From M3007 sp044350415 (GTDB lineage: Bacteria > Bacteroidota > Bacteroidia > Chitinophagales > Saprospiraceae), in the NCBI GenBank assembly GCA_044350415.1, contig JBILHQ010000020.1, forward strand, positions 1-43,700: 43,700 bases of DNA, in the 5' to 3' direction. Positions 1 through 5,446 of this stretch are shown here, piece by piece; positions within the stretch are counted from its first letter, which is position 1; every line of letters begins with the position of its first letter. The translations under genes and the position numbers were made by a program. The notes beneath the pieces were generated by a model. The model worked only from the letters and a program-made list of their open reading frames with translations. It was not told the DNA's origin and did not search any database.

Positions 1-40
1 CATCCAGTAGCATTTCTTTTAATTCAATCGTTTTTGACAT
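1..40 (-). CDS. 5' end of a divergent gene (partial)
   Basis: Only the first 13 codons lie in the window (MSKTIELKEMLLD), read leftwards from an ATG at 40-38. The gene diverges from the block A genes, and its start overlaps the first copy of a direct repeat (34-53). A divergent gene with operator-like repeats at its own start is the usual layout of an element-borne repressor, but nothing in 13 residues shows what the protein is. Confidence 0.45.
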   Translation of the reverse strand, partial: MSKTIELKEMLLD

Positions 41-79
41 AATTAATGACAATTGTTGTTGACATAATGTGATGACAAT
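34..79. promoter_or_regulatory. Operator-like direct repeat in the divergent intergenic region
   Basis: TTGACATAAT followed by ATGACAAT occurs at 34-53 and again at 59-79, a 25-bp period (about 2.4 helical turns). The first copy covers the start codon of the leftward gene. A further inverted half site (TGTCAA) occurs near 153. Repeats at this spacing between divergent genes suggest a repressor operator. On the - strand near 107-114 the sequence TACTTTTG fits the Bacteroidota -7 element TAnnTTTG. The function is inferred. Confidence 0.4.
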
Positions 80-185
80 ATTTTGTCTCTTAACCTGCGT
101 TGTGCAAAAGTACATAAATAGTACCATAACTAATACAATTGCATTGCACTTTTGTGTCAACGATTAGCAAAACGCGTCACTTTTA

Positions 186-734
186 ATGGTAACAGAGCAA
201 AAAATACTGGATTGGCAACGGGAACCTGATGAATCGCTGGCAGAAGCGATCCGGCAAGGGGAAGTCCTGCTGATCAGCAAGGACCGGCAGCAACAGATTG
301 TCGACCGGCTGTCGCAACAGGCACTTGACCTGGGAACCGCAGAACAACAACTGGCGGATACGACATTGCGGTACCAGATCCTGACGGGCGCGATTTTCAT
401 CCTGCTGAAATCATGCGAAGGGATTGCCCAACACGCGCCGGAGGCTATTGCGCTGTTCCAGCAATTGAAACTCACCAATACCAAGGGCGACATCAACTGG
501 TCGGCAGTGATGGGTTTGGCCGGTGATTTTTTGATGAACAAAGGCCGGTCGAAACAGATCAAAACCATCCTGGAGCAATTGAAAGATGGGTTCGACCAAG
601 CGCTGTTTGCCACTATGCCATTCCCGGAAGTCCTGGGTATCCTGCACGAACACCACCTAGATTTATCCGGCTACGAGGAAGTCGTGAGCCTGATTGCTTC
701 ATCTCAACTACAAAAAGCAGTGCTCCATGGCTAA
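186..734 (+). CDS. Hypothetical helical protein, first gene of block A
   Basis: 182 aa, no signal peptide, mostly predicted-helical and rich in Gln, Leu and charged residues. A moderately hydrophobic stretch lies around residues 60-82 (ILTGAIFILLKSC), too short and polar for a confident membrane span. I do not recognise a family. It starts the + strand run, and its stop (732-734) overlaps the ATG of the next gene at 727, so the two are translationally coupled. The ATG at 186 has no purine-rich SD, as is normal in Bacteroidota. Its position next to a divergent gene suggests an element-specific function, possibly cytoplasmic assembly or regulation. Confidence 0.8.
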   Translation: MVTEQKILDWQREPDESLAEAIRQGEVLLISKDRQQQIVDRLSQQALDLGTAEQQLADTTLRYQILTGAIFILLKSCEGIAQHAPEAIALFQQLKLTNTKGDINWSAVMGLAGDFLMNKGRSKQIKTILEQLKDGFDQALFATMPFPEVLGILHEHHLDLSGYEEVVSLIASSQLQKAVLHG

Positions 735-1566
735 GAAATCATTTTTAAATGCCTCGGATGCTGCGATCGTATCGGGCGCCGGTGAAGGAACAACGAAGGT
801 TTTTGGCGGTATCACTGATGCCAGCGATGCGAAGACCGACCCCATTGCCGATCTGCTGGACCGTACGAACAAATATACCGTCACCCCTACTCCGATTGCC
901 ACCCCAGCCATACCGATTCCTCCCGTGGAGAAAAAACCGGCTGTGGTCGAGGATGACTCCATCGGCGCAGGTGAAGAGACGGGCTTTTCTCCGGAGTTTA
1001 TCCGGCAGCAAAATGAACAATTGCAGGGCAAAAAAGTGGGGACCGATGTAGCATTTGTAGATATGCCTGATCCGTCGAAAGCCGCATCAAAAAGTGAAGC
1101 GGAATACGCGGAAACCATTTCGGATGACGGTCCGCAGCCAATTGACGCTGATCGGGTCAATCGCCGTCGCCGGGTGATCAGCAAGTTTTCGGGTAAGTTC
1201 ATCAATGATTTCCTGACCACCGCTTCGGTGATGGCCCATGAGGCTTTTGTGTCTCCGAAAACCGCTATCAAGGAACACAGCGAATTGATGGCGCGGCTGG
1301 GATCGCTCTCCCCTACGGAGAGCACGCGGTTGCAACAGTTGGATCAGCAGGTGAAGCAATACACGGAGATGAAATCCGACTATGCCGATCGGGCGAAAAT
1401 GGATCAGGATGACCTGGCGGAATTGCAGGAATGTATCTCAGATGTGTTGGATGCGGAGGATGTGCAGATTCATCCGGGATGGCTGATATTGATTATTGTA
1501 GGGTTCCAGGTGATTGGGAATGCGGTGGGGATATTTTTTGATCGGGTTTCTATGAGGAAGAAGTAG
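727..1566 (+). CDS. Tail-anchored coiled-coil protein
   Basis: 279 aa starting at ATG 727 (MAKKSFLNASD), which overlaps the previous stop by 8 nt; an upstream in-frame start would run deep into the previous gene. The N-terminal half is low-complexity and Pro/Asp-rich (residues 45-90). Around 195-240 is a Gln/Glu-rich region likely to form a coiled coil. Residues about 252-271 form one transmembrane helix (WLILIIVGFQVIGNAVGIFF), followed by a basic tail, DRVSMRKK. This topology puts the bulk in the cytoplasm, anchored at the C terminus. It is followed at once by a terminator hairpin. No family recognised. It could be a membrane-bound assembly or scaffold protein of the same element as the downstream ATPase. 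Confidence 0.8.
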   Translation: MAKKSFLNASDAAIVSGAGEGTTKVFGGITDASDAKTDPIADLLDRTNKYTVTPTPIATPAIPIPPVEKKPAVVEDDSIGAGEETGFSPEFIRQQNEQLQGKKVGTDVAFVDMPDPSKAASKSEAEYAETISDDGPQPIDADRVNRRRRVISKFSGKFINDFLTTASVMAHEAFVSPKTAIKEHSELMARLGSLSPTESTRLQQLDQQVKQYTEMKSDYADRAKMDQDDLAELQECISDVLDAEDVQIHPGWLILIIVGFQVIGNAVGIFFDRVSMRKK

Positions 1567-1570
1567 ATGA

Positions 1571-1761
1571 GGCTCCTTCGGAGCGTTTTTTACACGGAGT
1601 ACCACGGAGAAAAGAGCACGGAGAACCACGGAGGCGTAGATTGGATTTCGGTGTGCTGGAAAAGAAAAAACAAAACTATACACTCGCTACTCTACGCCTC
1701 CGTGACTCTCCGTGCTCTTTTCTCCGTGGTACTCCGTGTAAAAAAAACGCCCCGAAGGGGC
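1571..1761. repeat. 191-bp inverted repeat tipped by terminators (MITE/REP-like)
   Basis: The left arm (1571-1640) and right arm (1691-1761) are near-perfect reverse complements over about 70 bp, with a 50-bp unrelated centre. The arms contain the reiterated word CACGGAG. Each tip carries its own small hairpin plus T tract (GCTCC/GGAGC on the left, GCCCC/GGGGC on the right, pointing inwards on the other strand). Such palindromic elements full of ACACGGAG words are, to my knowledge, dispersed in Bacteroidota genomes, but no copy count is possible here. It may work as a bidirectional transcription insulator. Confidence 0.75.
1572..1591 (+). terminator. Rho-independent terminator after the 279-aa gene
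   Basis: A perfect 5-bp stem GCTCC / GGAGC with a TTC loop is followed by G and six T residues (86-91 of the 1500s), six bases after the TAG stop. It forms the left tip of the large inverted repeat at 1571-1761. Confidence 0.7.
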
Positions 1762-1777
1762 AAAACATATTTGTGGA

Positions 1778-1843
1778 TTTCCGCAGTATTTCCCCAATAC
1801 TTCTTTAGTATTTCCGCAGTATTCCCCCAATTCCCCCATTAAT
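1778..1843. repeat. 11-bp repeat array, pyrimidine half (six units)
   Basis: Successive 11-bp units begin at 1778, 1789, 1800, 1811, 1822 and 1833, with consensus TTTCCnCAnTA. The first and fourth units are identical (TTTCCGCAGTA). The period equals about one helical turn. It is followed directly by a purine-type 11-bp array that is approximately its inverted complement. It lies upstream of the ATPase gene. Confidence 0.75.
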
Positions 1844-1845
1844 GG

Positions 1846-1933
1846 AAATTCTACGGAAAATCTACGGAAGAAACACGGAAGAAACACGGAAGAAACACGG
1901 AAGAAATACAGAAAACCTAGGGAAACGCTAAGG
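1846..1933. repeat. 11-bp repeat array, purine half (eight units)
   Basis: Eight consecutive 11-bp units start at 1846, 1857, 1868, 1879, 1890, 1901, 1912 and 1923. Three central units are identical (AAGAAACACGG), and nearly all end in GG. Together with the pyrimidine half it makes a 156-bp, helically phased, roughly symmetrical site ending 14 bp before the ATPase start codon. This resembles iterons or the 11-bp repeats of parC-type centromeres; origin, partition, packaging or regulatory site are all possible. Confidence 0.8.
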
Positions 1934-1947
1934 AAAGATGAATCACC

Positions 1948-2748
1948 ATGAAAAGTATTTACGACGGTTTTGATAATGCCAAAGACCCCACGCAACGGGA
2001 CTACTGTTCGATGGTCGTATTCGGCGACCTGGGGAAAGGGAAAAGTTCCTGGCTGAGTCAGTTTTCGCGGTTCTATTATGAACGGACCAAAGCGAAAGTG
2101 CCGCGCAAAGTGCTGGTCTGTGATCCGTCGAATGCCCGCGCTTTTGGTGCCGAGTTTTTCAAACCGATCACGCTGGCTGAAATTATTTACGGTGAAGTGG
2201 TGGGCAGTAGGGTATTGAAATGGACGCACGGCATACGGGTGCTGCGGGATATTGACTGGAACGGCGATGAGTGGTTTGCGATACTGACAGCGCACTACAA
2301 TAACGGTCTGCTGATCCTGGACGAAAGCCGGGATTTTTTCAAACCCTCCGGGATTTCGCCCATACAAAAGCGGCTGTTCACGGTCCACCGGAATAACTGT
2401 CTGGATATTTTGCTGGTTAGCCACAATTACATGGATTTACCACTGAATATTCGCAAGCAATTCCGGATTTATGTGTGTTTCAAAACAGGGGACAGACCGA
2501 CCAATGAAGCCTGGTTTACCCAACGCACCCTGCCGGAATCGCTGTACGAAATCAGCATCCTGCTCAGCCGGATTCAGGCGCCCGCCAGCAAAATCAGTCC
2601 GTATGTGTGGTACGACGCCATGACCAATGAAAGTATCCTCTACATTGATCGCGATCAGTATACCCAGACGAACGTGATCATTCAGGAAAACCCAAGGATC
2701 GTGGTGCCGTTTTCGCAGTTCAGGAAAAAACGTTTACAAATTCGATGA
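1948..2748 (+). CDS. Zot / FtsK-HerA-like P-loop ATPase
   Basis: 266 aa. Walker A is GDLGKGKS at residues 26-33, and Walker B is LLILDE at 121-126. A third conserved segment, HRNNCLDILLVSHN (147-160), has the layout of the polar sensor strand seen in Zot (filamentous phage pI) and in A32/P9-like viral packaging ATPases, where it usually reads HRH..DIhhhsQ. No TM helix or periplasmic domain is visible, so the protein is shorter than a typical Zot and close in size to packaging ATPases. Family knowledge: these enzymes use ATP to package or extrude virus DNA. Inferred role: motor of a virus-like element. It sits directly downstream of the 11-bp repeat array and 7 bp upstream of the next gene. 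Confidence 0.8.
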   Translation: MKSIYDGFDNAKDPTQRDYCSMVVFGDLGKGKSSWLSQFSRFYYERTKAKVPRKVLVCDPSNARAFGAEFFKPITLAEIIYGEVVGSRVLKWTHGIRVLRDIDWNGDEWFAILTAHYNNGLLILDESRDFFKPSGISPIQKRLFTVHRNNCLDILLVSHNYMDLPLNIRKQFRIYVCFKTGDRPTNEAWFTQRTLPESLYEISILLSRIQAPASKISPYVWYDAMTNESILYIDRDQYTQTNVIIQENPRIVVPFSQFRKKRLQIR

Positions 2749-2755
2749 CAAAAAT

Positions 2756-3436
2756 ATGAACAGACAAGAAGCATTGGCCAAAGCAAGGGCCGCTAAATTA
2801 GCCAAAAAGGCAAAAGCAAAAACCGACAAGGACGTAGCAACTATTCAAAATACGCCTCCGGTTCCCCAGGCGGATCTCTACTCACCCGACATGCCGGACG
2901 ATGAAGTGATCGCGTTTTGCGAACGCCACCTGAAAGGCAAAACGGCTGCGCAGGTAACAGACACTAATCACTTAGAAGCGCTGGTGCGTTACGGACAGGT
3001 GATGAGCAACCGACGTGGCGAGGCCGAAGACCAGGGCCGGGCCGCAAAAATAAAAATGGTGAAACGGGAGGTCGATTTGCTGGAGCGCCGGTGTGCGCTG
3101 GCCAGCCTGTTGCTCGACCTGGCAGGCGAAAACCAGAAAAAGATCGCCGCTGGCCAGCCGGTGGAGATTGGTTTTGAACTGGTATTCCGGGTGGCTGGTG
3201 AAGAGATGGTCGTTTCGCTGGATACGGTCAATGCCGATCATGGCGCCGGGCAGCAGGTGAATATGTTTGCCAAAACGGTTCAGGAAATCGCCAAAAATGT
3301 GATGTCTGGTTGTCTCCGCCGTTATCAAATTGCCAATTCCGGAAACGGCGAGTCCTTCGGCGTAGCCTTTGATTTTCAAACGTACAAAACGGAACTCCGT
3401 GCAAAAGCAGCACCTAAAAAATGGACAGCAGAGTAG
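2756..3436 (+). CDS. Lys/Ala-rich coiled-coil cytoplasmic protein
   Basis: 226 aa. The first 25 residues are a strongly basic Ala/Lys helix (MNRQEALAKARAAKLAKKAK), which could bind DNA or membrane. Residues 95-122 form a long amphipathic helix (KMVKREVDLLERRCALASLL). The C-terminal half looks like a compact alpha/beta domain ending in KKWTAE. No signal peptide or TM. Its 3' end overlaps the next gene by 16 nt and its start lies 7 bp after the ATPase stop, so the genes are one operon. No family recognised; a DNA-binding partner of the ATPase is a guess from position and charge. Confidence 0.8.
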   Translation: MNRQEALAKARAAKLAKKAKAKTDKDVATIQNTPPVPQADLYSPDMPDDEVIAFCERHLKGKTAAQVTDTNHLEALVRYGQVMSNRRGEAEDQGRAAKIKMVKREVDLLERRCALASLLLDLAGENQKKIAAGQPVEIGFELVFRVAGEEMVVSLDTVNADHGAGQQVNMFAKTVQEIAKNVMSGCLRRYQIANSGNGESFGVAFDFQTYKTELRAKAAPKKWTAE

Positions 3437-3594
3437 TCAATATCATCCTGGTGATTGCCTGCGTGACGGTCGCCGGTTTTCTGATCTGGTCGAGTATGGT
3501 GAAAGCCAGGGCCGCTCAATATTTAGAAAAACAAATCGCCGCAGGCAAGATCAAAATCGAGGTGGCCAGTCCGATCATGCCATCTGCTAACTAA
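3421..3594 (+). CDS. 57-aa one-TM miniprotein
   Basis: ATG at 3421 lies inside the end of the previous gene in another frame. The product, starting MDSRVVNIILVIACVTVAG, has one TM helix at about residues 6-25. A basic, helical cytoplasmic segment follows (KARAAQYLEKQIAAGKIKIE). Small one-TM proteins of this kind recur in block C. The size and topology fit a minor coat or membrane component of a filamentous or membrane-containing virus, but nothing proves it. Confidence 0.65.
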   Translation: MDSRVVNIILVIACVTVAGFLIWSSMVKARAAQYLEKQIAAGKIKIEVASPIMPSAN

Positions 3595-3600
3595 TTCAAT

Positions 3601-4089
3601 ATGAAACGGGAACAAATAAAAACGGTATTGATTGTCCTGCTGCTGGTGATCGTACTTGCCTTGGTGGTGGTCTATTACGGGGCTGTCAAACGGCTTGCCG
3701 CGCAGCGAGACGAACTGCATACCGCTGAAGAAGCCAACAGCGCATTGCAATCTGAAGTGGCACATTACGAAGGAAAAACAGCCACCGAGGAGGTGAAAAA
3801 CCTGCTTTCTTCTGACGATGACACCTACAAAGTGTTGCCGCCCGAATTGGGCGGTTCTCTGCACTATAAAATCCAGGTCTTGCGCGCCAGTCCCGATCGG
3901 TATGAGGCCCGGATTACCGGCAAAAACTGCCATATCCGGATGAACTGGGACAGCCCCGAAGCGCGGTGGATCTTGTATCGGGAGGCCAATACCGATGCCC
4001 AAAATGGCACTTACCACACGGTCACCTGTGCCTTCAATGATACCTCCACCCTCCACAAGGAAATTCTCCAACTACTAAAAGGAGCCTGA
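3601..4089 (+). CDS. N-terminally anchored coiled-coil/periplasmic protein
   Basis: 162 aa, with TM helix at residues about 8-27 (TVLIVLLLVIVLALVVVYYG), a short Glu/Gln-rich coiled coil (30-55), and a C-terminal domain (about 75-162). That domain holds two Cys residues (GKNCHIRMNW and TVTCAF) that could form a disulfide if it is periplasmic. The start is 6 bp after the previous stop, and the next gene begins 1 bp after its TGA. No family recognised. Confidence 0.8.
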   Translation: MKREQIKTVLIVLLLVIVLALVVVYYGAVKRLAAQRDELHTAEEANSALQSEVAHYEGKTATEEVKNLLSSDDDTYKVLPPELGGSLHYKIQVLRASPDRYEARITGKNCHIRMNWDSPEARWILYREANTDAQNGTYHTVTCAFNDTSTLHKEILQLLKGA

Positions 4090-4090
4090 T

Positions 4091-4360
4091 ATGCAGCACG
4101 ATACTTATATCCGAAAAGTGACGATCCGGGAAGAACCGATAGGGTGGGTGTACCGCAAGGATATCCCGCCCTGCCTGAAAGTTTCCCGGCATACTTATAC
4201 CCGCTGGTTGCGCAAGATTTTTGCCGCTGATCCTGAATTAAAGGCCACTTATAACCGCCGAGGTGAAAAGTCCAAGTTCACGCATGTTGATGATTTTGTG
4301 ATGATAGTAAAGCGGTTTACGGAGTGTGAACGGGTGGAGATTGTTTTTTTGAGGGACTAA
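4091..4360 (+). CDS. Small HTH-like protein
   Basis: 89 aa. Residues 18-65 (VYRKDIPPCLKVSRHTYTRW ... KSKFTHVDDFVMIVKRF) have the look of a winged or MerR/excisionase-type helix-turn-helix, with the phrase 'KVSRHTYTRWL' as recognition helix. This is by eye and moderate at best. It is the last gene of block A, 1 bp after the preceding stop, and is followed by a good terminator. A DNA-binding regulator or recombination directionality factor are the obvious alternatives. Confidence 0.7.
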   Translation: MQHDTYIRKVTIREEPIGWVYRKDIPPCLKVSRHTYTRWLRKIFAADPELKATYNRRGEKSKFTHVDDFVMIVKRFTECERVEIVFLRD

Positions 4361-4388
4361 ATTTATATATCAATAGTTGGTTTGGTTG

Positions 4389-4424
4389 GCCTTTCCTGGG
4401 TGGAATACTTGGGGAGGGCTTTTT
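4389..4424 (+). terminator. Rho-independent terminator closing block A
   Basis: GCCTTTCCT (4389-4397) pairs with GGGGAGGGC (4411-4419), counting G-U pairs, and is followed by five T residues at 4420-4424. It lies about 30 bp after the HTH-like gene. Confidence 0.55.
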
Positions 4425-4465
4425 GTAATTTGGCTATTGATAAGGTGAATTTGAACAGAAATTTA

Positions 4466-4502
4466 TTGCCCCCGATACTCTTCTTTTAAGCATCAGGGGC
4501 AA
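4466..4502. terminator. Hairpin between convergent genes
   Basis: TTGCCCC (4466-4472) and GGGGCAA (4496-4502) form a stem that continues with GAT/ATC after one mismatch. It sits between the convergent block A genes and the truncated adhesin copy. It has no clear T tract on either strand, so termination is uncertain. Confidence 0.3.
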
Positions 4503-4532
4503 CGAATTTCAAGAAATGACAGGTAGTCTACT

Positions 4533-5068
4533 CTTACTTTATAATTACATTAATTGTCGCACCAGGCATAAATTTTGCCTTTTCAGGCAAAACGTTGATG
4601 GTATACATTCCTGATGCCCAACTACCTGATTTAATAACCATTTGCCCTTCTCCTTTTAATTGCATGATTTGTCTGGAAAGTGCATCATAAATTTCAATAT
4701 TACACCAACCAAATGAGTTGGGTATTGCCAATACAAAAGATTCAGATGCCGGATTAGGGAATACTTTAATTTCTTCCCGATCTTCCAGACTTTTGTTAGT
4801 AGCAGACAAAACGGAATCATCTTCTTCCGTACCGTTTGGCAGTAACTGGTTGCCGTTATTCGGGTTGGTCAAATTGCTTGACAACACAGTGAAATTCGTG
4901 GAAGTGGAGCATGGCGAGGCAGACGTAACGGTTACCCTGTAAGTGTTTGGAGCAAGCCCGGATAAGTTTTGTGTGGTAGCACTATTATTCCACAAGAAGG
5001 AATATGGTGCAGTACCATTTGTTATTGATAAGGTTATTGACCCATTATTGCCTCCTGACGCATTCACT
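4533..5068. repeat. 536-bp direct repeat, copy 1
   Basis: Aligns without gaps to 7854-8389 (constant offset 3321), with only scattered single-base differences. The identity stops abruptly after CATTCACT at 5068/8389. The two copies flank the 716-aa/96-aa gene pair. Confidence 0.9.
4534..5068 (-). pseudogene. Truncated copy of the 3' end of the SprB-repeat adhesin gene
   Basis: It encodes the last SprB-type repeat plus the complete T9SS sorting domain (VFPNPASESF ... MYTINVLPEKAKF), nearly identical to the C terminus of the 1428-aa adhesin at 7855-8389. An open frame continues to an ATG at 5136, but residues 1-23 come from an unrelated GC-rich insert, and there is no signal peptide, so the product could not be exported. 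It ends with the same TAA as the full gene. It reads as a duplication remnant that keeps the sorting signal. A frame intact to the stop suggests it is young or kept as recombination substrate. Confidence 0.75.
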
Positions 5069-5077
5069 TTGGATATG

Positions 5078-5154
5078 CAAATGTGCCGCCGTGCGTTGGG
5101 TTTGCGGGCTGGCTGTTCGGCGGCATTGGCGCACATTCGTTGCTGTCACATTTG
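5078..5154. repeat. 77-bp GC-rich insert bounded by CAAATGTG / CACATTTG
   Basis: A visibly GC-rich stretch in AT-rich surroundings, with 8-bp inverted ends (5078-5085 and 5147-5154). It begins 10 bp after the duplication breakpoint at 5068 and ends directly before the stop codon of the three-TM gene (5156). It looks like a small mobile palindrome or the remnant of one. Confidence 0.5.
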
Positions 5155-5155
5155 A

Positions 5156-5446
5156 TTAGCCAAAAGAACCTCCTCCAGGCCAACTAATATAAAATATATT
5201 TATCATTGCAAATAAAAATATGATAAATTCAAAAAAAACAATAATAAAAACCGTTTTTAAATTAAGGGATTTGTGTTTGCTAATCTGAAAATAATAGTAT
5301 ATTAAACCCGCTATAAATGACAATAGAGCAAAAAAATAGTAATATATAGCACCCTTTCCTATTTTTAATGTACCGCTAAGCCCATTTAATAGTAAACATA
5401 TAAATCCAATGTGCCACAATTGGTAAAAAATATTTGATATTTTCAT
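5156..5446 (-). CDS. Three-TM small membrane protein, putative immunity protein
   Basis: 96 aa with three hydrophobic segments at about residues 6-25, 32-53 and 64-87. Its ATG overlaps the TGA of the 716-aa gene by 4 nt (ATGA), so the two are translationally coupled. Visibly AT-rich. Small polytopic proteins encoded straight after a large secreted toxin are typical immunity proteins against pore-forming or membrane-active toxins (the colicin E1-type immunity protein also has three TM segments). Here the role is inferred from the coupling and from the parallel with the 1226-aa/97-aa pair. It could also be an unrelated membrane protein. Confidence 0.75.
   Translation of the reverse strand: MKISNIFYQLWHIGFICLLLNGLSGTLKIGKGAIYYYFFALLSFIAGLIYYYFQISKHKSLNLKTVFIIVFFEFIIFLFAMINIFYISWPGGGSFG

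Noticed and set aside
708..1325. 205-aa - strand frame
   Set aside because: Antisense to the tail-anchored 279-aa gene; Cys/Ser/Arg-rich composition typical of a shadow frame.
1567..1842. 91-aa + strand frame with an ISAVFPQ repeat
   Set aside because: It is made of the inverted repeat and the 11-bp array; the peptide repeat only reflects the 33-bp (3 x 11) DNA periodicity.
1687..2424. 245-aa open frame on the - strand opposite the ATPase gene
   Set aside because: Its C-terminal part is translated from the inverted repeat and 11-bp arrays, and the rest is the complement of a gene with clear Walker motifs.
1948..2748. ParA-type partition ATPase
   Set aside because: The Walker A is GDLGKGKS without the deviant KGG start of ParA, and the third motif fits Zot/FtsK-HerA proteins better.
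4534..5136. 200-aa frame as an independent secreted protein
   Set aside because: It lacks a signal peptide, and its first 23 residues derive from the GC-rich insert; it is a 3' fragment of the adhesin.
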